Assembly (NCBI GenBank): GCA_015058265.1
Contig: SVCR01000145.1
Coordinates: 1-5,107 of the forward strand
DNA from: Clostridiales bacterium
GTDB taxonomy: Bacteria; Bacillota_A; Clostridia; Peptostreptococcales; Anaerovoracaceae
Direction of reading: 5' to 3'
Length of the DNA stretch: 5,107 nucleotides
Part shown: piece after piece, positions 1 to 5,107 of the stretch
Layout: every line of letters begins with the position of its first letter
How positions within the stretch are numbered: the first letter of the stretch is position 1
Notes under the pieces: model-generated
Seen by the model: the letters and a program-made list of their open reading frames with translations, nothing else
Database searches by the model: none
Told to the model about the DNA's origin: nothing
Made by a program: the position numbers and the translations under genes

Positions 1-267
1 GAATCTCACCTCTTTGCCGAGTAGTTCCGAAAGTCTCTTTGCCACAGGCGCGAGGCTGAACTCAGGCTTAGCCTGTCCCTTAGGCCTGCCCAGGTGTGAC
101 ATGAGAACGATCGATGCTCCGTTCTCAATAAGGTATTCGATGCTCGGAAGAGCCGCTTTGATTCTGGTATCGTCTGTAATGACATCACCGTCGAGAGGAA
201 CGTTGAAATCGCATCTCATAACGGCTCTTTTGCCTGCCCAGTCGATATCTCTGATCGTCTTTTTCAT
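1..267 (-). CDS. pgk: Phosphoglycerate kinase, N-terminal 89 residues (gene runs off the window)
   Basis: Phosphoglycerate kinase is a cytosolic glycolytic enzyme that transfers the acyl phosphate of 1,3-bisphosphoglycerate to ADP, giving ATP and 3-phosphoglycerate. The visible part is the start of the N-terminal, 3-phosphoglycerate-binding domain. It shows RCDFNVPL at residues 18-25 (family form RVDFNVPL; D20 and N22 are substrate-binding positions), ITDDTRI at about 30-36, and SHLGRPKG at 57-64 with the substrate-binding His58 and Arg61. The ATG at 267 is chosen because a GGAG-type ribosome binding site lies about 11 bases upstream and the N-terminus matches the family start. The family is usually near 400 residues, so roughly three quarters of the gene lies outside the low-coordinate edge. 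It starts 24 bp after the gap stop codon with no terminator between, so the two are almost certainly one operon and catalyse consecutive reactions. Cys19 in place of the usual Val is a mild variation. Identity is very secure. Confidence 0.97.
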   Translation of the reverse strand, partial: MKKTIRDIDWAGKRAVMRCDFNVPLDGDVITDDTRIKAALPSIEYLIENGASIVLMSHLGRPKGQAKPEFSLAPVAKRLSELLGKEVRF

Positions 268-277
268 TGTATTCCCA

Positions 278-285
278 ACTCCTTT
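278..285 (-). promoter_or_regulatory. Ribosome binding site of pgk
   Basis: On the minus strand this reads AAAGGAGT, a good Shine-Dalgarno match. It sits about 11 bases before the ATG at 267, slightly longer than the usual 6-9, and fills most of the 24-bp space between the gap stop and the pgk start. It supports the chosen pgk start and independent re-initiation on a shared gap-pgk mRNA. Confidence 0.8.
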
Positions 286-291
286 TCTTTA

Positions 292-1326
292 TTATTTCTG
301 AACGATAGGAAATGTATCGATATCAGTTCTGTACATGTGTCTTACAAAGCGCAGCATATTGGATGTGTATCCGAACTCATTGTCGTAGTAGCCGACGACC
401 TTGAAGAACTTGTCGTTTACCTCGATGCCCATCTTTGCGTCATATACCGAAGGCGCCGGGCATCCGATAAAGTCTATGGATGTGACTTCTTCGTCGGTAT
501 AGAGCAGGACATCCTTGAGGTATGTCTCGGAAGCTTCCTTCATGGCTTTGTTTATATCTTCATATGAAGCCGAGCTTCTGAGTACAACGTCGAGGTCTAC
601 GGCGGATACGTCGATGGCAGGTATGCGGAACGCCATGCCCGTGATGGCTCCTTCGAGTTCAGGGATGACGAGGGCTACTGCCTTTGCCGCGCCTGTGGTC
701 GTAGGTATGATGTTGTTGAATACCGAGCGGCCCATTCTCCAGTTGTACTTGGTACGGCCGTCGTTCGTCTTCTGTTTGCCTGTCGTAGCGTGGATAGTTG
801 TAAGAAGACCTTCATAGATCCCCCAGTTGTCGTTTATGACCTTGCATATAGGCGCCAGGCAGTTAGTAGTACACGAAGCAGTCGATACAACATCCATATT
901 TCTCTTGTACCAGGTGTGGTTGACTCCGTATACGAACGTCGGTGTGGTCTTGTCTTTTGCCGGCGCCGAGATGATGACTTTCTTTGCGCCCGCCTTGAGA
1001 TGAGGCGCTGACTTTTCCGTAGTCGTCAGTGTGCCTGTACAGTCGATCACGTATTCCGCTCCGCATTCTCCCCATGGGATATTTGCCGGATCGGATTCGA
1101 AATATACCGGGATCTTCTTTCCGCCTACTATGATGCCCTTGTCATAGGCCTTTACTTCTTCAGGAAACCTTCCGAATGCTGAATCGTACTTCAGCATATA
1201 CGCAACGTAATCAGTATCCGCGTTACGCCAGTTGATACCTGCTACTTCCATGTCTTCGAACTGTCTGATAGCTCTCATTACACAAGTAGCGATCCTTCCC
1301 CATCCGTTGATGCCGACTTTTATCAT
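292..1326 (-). CDS. gap: Type I glyceraldehyde-3-phosphate dehydrogenase (phosphorylating), with atypical cofactor-site residues
   Basis: This 344-residue cytosolic enzyme oxidises glyceraldehyde-3-phosphate with phosphate to 1,3-bisphosphoglycerate, reducing NAD(P). The N-terminal Rossmann domain covers about residues 2-150 and the catalytic domain about 155-320. Seen directly: the nucleotide loop at 4-13, LKYDS at 45-49, the active site SCTTNC at 151-156 with Cys152 as nucleophile, the catalytic His179, the phosphate-site motif PTTTGAAKAV at 208-217, Arg234 (classical Arg231), and YDNEFGY near the C-terminus. Length is normal. The start at 1326 is preferred over an ATG at 1359 because AGGAGG lies 6 bases upstream and the protein then begins MIKVGINGWGRI, as in the family. 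Three cofactor-site positions are unusual: Ala13 for the third Rossmann glycine, Trp33-Arg34 for the NAD-binding Asp32 region, and Arg191 for Pro188. I infer NADP use or dual specificity. Erythrose-4-phosphate dehydrogenase is a related alternative, but linkage to pgk argues for GAPDH. No cggR-type regulator gene lies immediately upstream. Confidence 0.97.
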   Translation of the reverse strand: MIKVGINGWGRIATCVMRAIRQFEDMEVAGINWRNADTDYVAYMLKYDSAFGRFPEEVKAYDKGIIVGGKKIPVYFESDPANIPWGECGAEYVIDCTGTLTTTEKSAPHLKAGAKKVIISAPAKDKTTPTFVYGVNHTWYKRNMDVVSTASCTTNCLAPICKVINDNWGIYEGLLTTIHATTGKQKTNDGRTKYNWRMGRSVFNNIIPTTTGAAKAVALVIPELEGAITGMAFRIPAIDVSAVDLDVVLRSSASYEDINKAMKEASETYLKDVLLYTDEEVTSIDFIGCPAPSVYDAKMGIEVNDKFFKVVGYYDNEFGYTSNMLRFVRHMYRTDIDTFPIVQK

Positions 1327-1332
1327 TTTACT

Positions 1333-1338
1333 CCTCCT
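1333..1338 (-). promoter_or_regulatory. Ribosome binding site of gap
   Basis: On the minus strand this is a perfect AGGAGG, within the longer purine run GAGGAGGAG, placed 6 bases before the ATG at 1326. It is the strongest ribosome binding site in the window, fitting a highly expressed glycolytic gene. It decides the start: the in-frame ATG at 1359 would put this site inside the coding region and add 11 residues with no family counterpart. Confidence 0.92.
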
Positions 1339-1371
1339 CGTAAGACGATGATTAAACAAGTATTAATGATG

Positions 1372-1388
1372 TACTTAAATATTAACAA
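1372..1388 (-). promoter_or_regulatory. Imperfect palindrome resembling a Rex operator, upstream of gap
   Basis: On the minus strand this reads TTGTTAATATTTAAGTA, with an inner palindrome TTAA-TAT-TTAA. The operator of Rex, an NADH/NAD-sensing repressor, is commonly written TTGTTAANNNNTTAACAA. Here the left half is a perfect TTGTTAA, the right half matches five of seven positions, and the spacer is three bases instead of four. It overlaps the candidate -10 element, the position expected for repression. Glycolytic gap operons are known Rex targets in several Firmicutes. The short spacer and AT-rich setting make this only a candidate. Confidence 0.25.
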
Positions 1389-1408
1389 ATGCACAAGGTC
1401 ATTTACAA
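1379..1408 (-). promoter_or_regulatory. Candidate sigma-A-type promoter for gap-pgk
   Basis: The 88-bp region between the sbcC stop and the gap start is markedly AT-rich. Its best promoter-like arrangement on the minus strand is TTGTAA (1408-1403) and TAATAT (1384-1379) with an 18-base spacer, each matching four of six consensus positions. Transcription would then start near 1372, giving a leader of about 45 bases. A second option is TTGTTA (1388-1383) with TAATAC (1365-1360) at 17 bases. Both are weak matches in AT-rich DNA, where chance hits are common. That a promoter exists here is plausible because glycolytic genes need far more transcript than sbcDC; its exact position is uncertain. Confidence 0.35.
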
Positions 1409-1414
1409 GGCAAA

Positions 1415-4177
1415 CTAGACTATAACGATTACCCTGCTGCCCTCCTCGCGTGTCTTTTTTACAATGATCTGTTTGTCTATGCGGGACTTCAGAACATCTA
1501 CATGCGAGATCATGCCGACCAGCTTATCCTCATCGGCAAGCATGGTAAGAGAACGCATGGCTTTTTCGAGTGTCTCGGAGTCGAGAGAACCGAATCCTTC
1601 ATCGACAAACATCGTATCGAGCCTCACTCCTCCCGAAGAAGCCTGGACCTCATCTGAAAGCCCCAGAGCAAGCGACAGTGACGCCATGAAGCTCTCGCCG
1701 CCCGACAGCGTGCTGACCGGCCTGGCCGATCCGCTGTAATGGTCGAAAATACTGAGATCGAGTCCCGACTGATGTCTCTTGTCCGTCACGCTTCCGCTTC
1801 TCACAAACTCATACTGGCCTTCAGACATCATCCTGAGCCTGAGATTTGCCCTTCTGATTATGCGGTCAAAGTAGAATGCCTGCACATAGGTCTCAAGAGC
1901 GATCTTTTCCTTTCCGGTAAGACTGCCTGAAGCAGTGCGGTATAACGGATCAAGCACTTCGTGTTCTCTGCGTATCCTGCTTATGTCTTCGGCGATCTTT
2001 CGTATCGAAGTCAGTGCGCCGGATGCGGTGCTCCGTTCGGCGCTGACTTCGATATTGCGGGCCGTAAGCATATCCTTTTCTTCTGCCGCTTCGGTCTTTC
2101 CCCGTTTTGCAGCTTCTTCATCCACCGCTGTATAGCCGCTGACAACTTCCTGAAGCTGATTTACAGCAGCGTCGTTTGCCTGCTTTGCTGCGGATGCGTC
2201 GTTTACTTCCTGCCTGCTGTCTTCTATGGCCTTGTTAAGCCGGGTGGTTTCCGTATTGATCTCTGCGATACGCTTTTCGGCATCAGCCCTACTCTCAAAA
2301 GAAAGTCCCTTCCTGACCTCTTCGTATTTAGCCCCTTCTGCCGAGAGTTCGGACTTAAGATCTGCTTTCTTTTTTTCGAGCTCTCTGATTTCGGACCTGA
2401 TGCTTTCGAGCTTTTCTTTAAGACCAGGCAGTTCCCTGCTGATAGCCGCGGCTCTGCCGGATTCTGTTTTGAGCTTATTCTCCGAATCACGAAGTCCTGA
2501 GAGTTCCTCATCTATAGTCCCGGATCCTTCATCAGCTGTCTTATAGGCTGCTTCGAGTTCGGAAGTTCCGGTCACCTCAAGCGCCTGTGCTTCAGCACTT
2601 TTAACAAGCTCGTCGAGTTCTCCCTTAGCTTTGTGTACTGCCCCGGTGATCTCTTCGGCTGCTTTACGCGCATCTTCGGCTTTCTGTTTCTGAGCCTCAA
2701 GTTCTTCTGCAGACGGCGCTTCCTCATTCAGAGGGGCCGGATGAGGATGATCGACAGAACCGCAGACAGGACACGGATGTCCGTCTCTGAGATCCGACGC
2801 GAGTATACCTGCCTGCTCCTTCATATAGGCCGTAAGCATGCTGTTGTATTCTGAAGCGGCGGCTTCAGAAGCGTCGATAAGAGGCCTTGCTTCGTTCTGC
2901 TGCTCCTCGTATCCTGTTCTCTTTGCCCGGACATTTCCGATCTTTGTTTTAAGCGTATTGAGCTGTTCCTTTCTTTCTTCTGCTCCTTTAATATCCGCCT
3001 GTACTTTCAGAAGCTTTTCGCCCGAATCCATAATGCTTTTAAGTTCAGCTTCTTTATTCTCTATATCCGCTTTCAGTTCATCAGACTTTTTCTCAGCATC
3101 TTCGAGATCAGCTGAAGCAGCTTCGGATCTGCCGTTCAGACTCCTGATATTCTCAGAGATCATATCGAGTTTGCCGTATGAATCCATGCTGTTTTCGAGA
3201 AGAGTCTTTTCGCTGTCAAGATCAGCGATATGCGGCTTAGCGGCAAGCGCTTTTTTCAGAGCTTCGCCCGCAGTCTCAGCTCTTATTTCTATATCTGCCT
3301 TGCTGTCTTTTGCCTTCTCGAGTTTTCTGACATTGGCTGCATGTTCTTCGGCCATGGTGATGGTCGTATTGAATCCGGTCAGTTTCTCATCGAGTTGTTT
3401 AAGTCTTTCACTGATCGAAGCGGAGACAGAAGAAGCCGCTCTTTCAAGTTTTTCAAGATAATCGCAGATCAGATCCGTATCAGAGCTTTTTCTGATCTCT
3501 TCGAGTTCTGCGGCAAGATCGTCATCAAAGCTGCAGCTGACGCTGCCGAGCCGGCTTTCTATAGCGTTAAGGCTGTCTTCGTACTCTTCTTTATTTGAAT
3601 TGTTGAGTGCTTTGAGCTCTTCAACAAGATCATTGTACGGCATCGTATCGAAGAGCTTTCTGAAGAGCTTCTGCCTTTCATCAGTGCCTGCCGTCAGTAC
3701 CTCCCTGAATTCTCCCTGTGCTATCATGACGATATTGCAGAACTGTCCTTTGTCTATCCCCAGAATGTCTCTGATCTCTGCATTCACATTGGTGGTCCCG
3801 CTGACAGGGCTCCCGTCGGGCATGATGAGGCTCGCGTCCGCAGTCTGTTTTGTGAAGCCCTCGCCCCTGGTCTTTCTTCTTGTATATTCGGGATTGCGCG
3901 TTACCGTGTAGCGCTTTCCCTTGCATTCAAACTCGAGGCTGACTTCGGTCATCTCTCCGTCGCCCGAATACTGTGACCTTACAGTCTTTACATCCCTGCC
4001 GCTTCCGCTCATCTCGCCGTAAAGAGCATAGGTGATGGCATCAAAAATATATGTCTTGCCTGCTCCTGTGTCACCGGTTATGAGATAAAGACCTCCGGTG
4101 CCGAGACTTTCTAGGTCTATCACGGTCTTTTCTTTATAAGGGCCGAAGCCCGTCATTTTCAGTTTAAGTGGTCTCAT
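1415..4177 (-). CDS. sbcC: SbcC, SMC/Rad50-like ATPase subunit of the SbcCD exonuclease
   Basis: This 920-residue protein is the ATPase and DNA-tethering subunit of SbcCD, which with SbcD cleaves hairpins and processes blocked or broken DNA ends in the cytoplasm. Visible in order: N-terminal ATPase lobe with MRPLKLKMTGFGPY at the start, Walker A GDTGAGKT at 35-42, and the Q-loop MIAQGEF at 151-157 (Gln154). A first coiled-coil arm runs from about 185 to 455, rich in Glu, Lys, Ala and Leu. The zinc hook HPCPVCGS lies at 467-474 (Cys469, Cys472), followed by a return arm from about 490 to 745. The C-terminal lobe has the signature LSGGESF at 824-830, Walker B with D-loop FVDEGFGSLD at 857-866 (Asp859, Glu860) and the switch His892. 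All catalytic elements are intact. It is shorter than the E. coli protein (1048 residues), so the arms are shorter. Tyr43 follows Walker A where Thr is common. The start overlaps the sbcD stop as ATGA, with only a weak purine run upstream, which suggests translational coupling. Identity is secure. Confidence 0.97.
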   Translation of the reverse strand: MRPLKLKMTGFGPYKEKTVIDLESLGTGGLYLITGDTGAGKTYIFDAITYALYGEMSGSGRDVKTVRSQYSGDGEMTEVSLEFECKGKRYTVTRNPEYTRRKTRGEGFTKQTADASLIMPDGSPVSGTTNVNAEIRDILGIDKGQFCNIVMIAQGEFREVLTAGTDERQKLFRKLFDTMPYNDLVEELKALNNSNKEEYEDSLNAIESRLGSVSCSFDDDLAAELEEIRKSSDTDLICDYLEKLERAASSVSASISERLKQLDEKLTGFNTTITMAEEHAANVRKLEKAKDSKADIEIRAETAGEALKKALAAKPHIADLDSEKTLLENSMDSYGKLDMISENIRSLNGRSEAASADLEDAEKKSDELKADIENKEAELKSIMDSGEKLLKVQADIKGAEERKEQLNTLKTKIGNVRAKRTGYEEQQNEARPLIDASEAAASEYNSMLTAYMKEQAGILASDLRDGHPCPVCGSVDHPHPAPLNEEAPSAEELEAQKQKAEDARKAAEEITGAVHKAKGELDELVKSAEAQALEVTGTSELEAAYKTADEGSGTIDEELSGLRDSENKLKTESGRAAAISRELPGLKEKLESIRSEIRELEKKKADLKSELSAEGAKYEEVRKGLSFESRADAEKRIAEINTETTRLNKAIEDSRQEVNDASAAKQANDAAVNQLQEVVSGYTAVDEEAAKRGKTEAAEEKDMLTARNIEVSAERSTASGALTSIRKIAEDISRIRREHEVLDPLYRTASGSLTGKEKIALETYVQAFYFDRIIRRANLRLRMMSEGQYEFVRSGSVTDKRHQSGLDLSIFDHYSGSARPVSTLSGGESFMASLSLALGLSDEVQASSGGVRLDTMFVDEGFGSLDSETLEKAMRSLTMLADEDKLVGMISHVDVLKSRIDKQIIVKKTREEGSRVIVIV
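4174..4177 (-). other. sbcD stop / sbcC start overlap (ATGA)
   Basis: On the minus strand the sbcC start ATG (4177-4175) and the sbcD stop TGA (4176-4174) share bases as ATGA. The sequence just upstream has only a poor ribosome binding site (GGGACGGACAG), so sbcC is probably translated by ribosomes terminating on sbcD. This would help balance synthesis of two subunits that work in one complex. Confidence 0.93.
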
Positions 4178-5107
4178 TTCTGTCCGTCCCAGATTTTCCC
4201 GATCAGTCCTTTGATAAGATCAGTCTGTTCTTCATCCATTTCTTTCCCGTTCTGCTCTTTATACAGAACAGAAAAGATCTCGAGCGGCGACCTGCTGTCG
4301 GAATCCTCCGGGACCGGCATAACGGATGAAGCTCTTGATCTTGCGTTATCGTAATCAAGGCGCATCATATTCGGATATATCGCCCTCAATTCAGCCAGCG
4401 CGCCTATCACATCCTCCTCATCGGTAAGGATGATCCTGATATAATCGTCACGTTTGATATGTTTATAATAACTACTATCAGTCAACTCGCTGAATCTGCC
4501 TCTGAGTTCCTTCATATCGCGTTCGGGGATAAGCTCAGACGTACGTATATCGATGTCGCTTACGGCGTTTCTCTTCTCTCCAAGCTCTATAATTGTCAGC
4601 GACTTCTTCTGAGAGACCTCTGAGAACGAGTATTTTAGAGGAGAACCCGAATATCTGATGCGTTCTGAAGACACATTCTGCGGTCCGTGCAGATGTCCGA
4701 GCGCCGTATAGTCGAATACCTCAAAGACATCATGATCGACGTTGTCGAGGCCTCCTACCGAGATCTCTTCTGAATCTGACCTTACGGCATTCGTGCAGAA
4801 CTGATGAGCGATGCATATATTTCTCTCAGATGTATCAACATGCATCTTGTCTATCGCGTATCTTACTGCGTCCGTATATGTTGAGATCGTCTGAGCGGCT
4901 TCTTCATCGGCGCATGCCTGTCTCACGTGCAGAGGCTTAAGAAACGGCAGCATATAGATATTTACCGGTCCGTGATCATCACTCAGCTTAAACATATGAG
5001 TGCGTCCGTCATAGCCTCCCGCAAAATGTATGCCCTCCCTGTCCATGATATCCGATCCGAACGAAAGTCTCTCAGCAGAGTCGTGATTGCCGCTGATAAT
5101 GAAAACC
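4174..5107 (-). CDS. sbcD: SbcD, Mre11-like nuclease subunit of SbcCD, C-terminal 310 residues (5' end outside the window)
   Basis: SbcD is the metal-dependent (typically manganese) phosphoesterase of the SbcCD complex, giving double-strand exonuclease and single-strand endonuclease activity. The open frame continues through the high-coordinate edge. The first full visible residues are VFIISGNHDS, which contain the phosphoesterase motif GNHD (Asn7, His8, Asp9 of the visible part), so the ATG at 5046 is internal and not the start. Further metal-site motifs are AHQF at about 100-103 and GHLH at about 137-140. Next comes the family motif YSGSPLKYSFSE, then a C-terminal segment with LTDEED and YPNMMRLDYDNAR that matches the SbcD cap/C-terminal region. 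The family is usually about 370-400 residues, so roughly 60-90 N-terminal residues with the first metal-binding motifs are missing from view. It overlaps sbcC by four bases, forming the standard sbcDC pair. No frameshift or internal stop is seen. Confidence 0.96.
   Translation of the reverse strand, partial: VFIISGNHDSAERLSFGSDIMDREGIHFAGGYDGRTHMFKLSDDHGPVNIYMLPFLKPLHVRQACADEEAAQTISTYTDAVRYAIDKMHVDTSERNICIAHQFCTNAVRSDSEEISVGGLDNVDHDVFEVFDYTALGHLHGPQNVSSERIRYSGSPLKYSFSEVSQKKSLTIIELGEKRNAVSDIDIRTSELIPERDMKELRGRFSELTDSSYYKHIKRDDYIRIILTDEEDVIGALAELRAIYPNMMRLDYDNARSRASSVMPVPEDSDSRSPLEIFSVLYKEQNGKEMDEEQTDLIKGLIGKIWDGQK

Noticed and set aside
1327..1359. Longer gap start at the ATG at 1359, adding 11 residues
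   Set aside because: The extra residues have no family counterpart, and the perfect AGGAGG at 1333-1338 would fall inside the gene. It is positioned for the ATG at 1326.
1358..1376. Inverted repeat AAGTA-N9-TACTT in the gap leader
   Set aside because: Five-base arms in AT-rich DNA are expected by chance and match no operator I know.
1387..1404. Small hairpin AAATG/CATTT and a repeated CCTTGT after sbcC, as a possible terminator
   Set aside because: The stem is only five AT-rich pairs with an eight-base loop and no proper T-run. The six-base repeat is within chance expectation.
1327..1414. Catabolite-responsive element (cre) or riboswitch before gap
   Set aside because: No sequence near the cre consensus with its central CG was found, and the 88-bp gap is too short and unstructured for a known riboswitch class.
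1961..2500. Plus-strand open frame of 179 codons, Phe- and Cys-rich
   Set aside because: It is antisense to sbcC, which has intact family motifs on either side of it. The composition looks like a shadow frame and there is no supporting context.
2838..3461. Plus-strand open frame of 207 codons, rich in Ser, Phe and Leu
   Set aside because: It lies fully antisense to the coiled-coil part of sbcC. Its Ser/Phe/Leu composition is the expected mirror of Glu/Lys/Ala-rich coding sequence, and it resembles no known protein.
5044..5046. ATG at 5046 as the sbcD start
   Set aside because: The frame stays open upstream to the window edge and encodes the essential GNHD motif there, so the true start lies outside the window.
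1415..5107. SbcC/SbcD pair as a novel nuclease-ATPase defence system
   Set aside because: Both proteins carry the standard motifs of the housekeeping SbcCD complex in the usual overlapping order, with core metabolic genes beside them and no defence or mobile genes in view.

Overview
The window reads entirely on the minus strand and carries four protein genes head to tail. In transcription order they are sbcD (its 5' end lies outside the window), sbcC (complete), a gap-type glyceraldehyde-3-phosphate dehydrogenase gene (complete) and pgk (only its first 89 codons are inside). About 98% of the bases are coding. No RNA gene, mobile element, repeat array or CRISPR was seen.

The proteins and signals point to a low- to mid-GC Gram-positive anaerobe, most likely of the class Clostridia. 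Reasons are the strong purine-rich ribosome binding sites (AGGAGG before gap), the gap-pgk gene order typical of Firmicutes glycolytic operons, and SbcC/SbcD motifs of the Firmicutes type. I cannot place it to genus from sequence alone.

Region 4174-5107 encodes the C-terminal part of the SbcD nuclease. Region 1415-4177 encodes SbcC, the SMC/Rad50-like ATPase that partners it. The two genes overlap by the four bases ATGA, so they are translationally coupled and their products form the SbcCD (Mre11-Rad50-like) DNA end-processing complex. An 88-bp AT-rich gap (1327-1414) follows. It holds the ribosome binding site of gap, a weak promoter candidate and an imperfect Rex-like palindrome, but no convincing terminator. 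Region 292-1326 encodes the phosphorylating GAPDH, and 24 bp later pgk begins. GAPDH and Pgk catalyse consecutive steps: oxidation of glyceraldehyde-3-phosphate to 1,3-bisphosphoglycerate, then ATP formation by transfer of its phosphate to ADP.

The most interesting point is the GAPDH. Its catalytic residues are intact, but three positions tied to NAD recognition are changed together: the third glycine of the Rossmann loop is Ala, the aspartate that binds the adenosine ribose is Trp followed by Arg, and the Pro at classical position 188 is Arg. This suggests a glycolytic GAPDH that prefers or accepts NADP. Otherwise the window looks like ordinary core genome, and I see no sign of a new multi-gene system.
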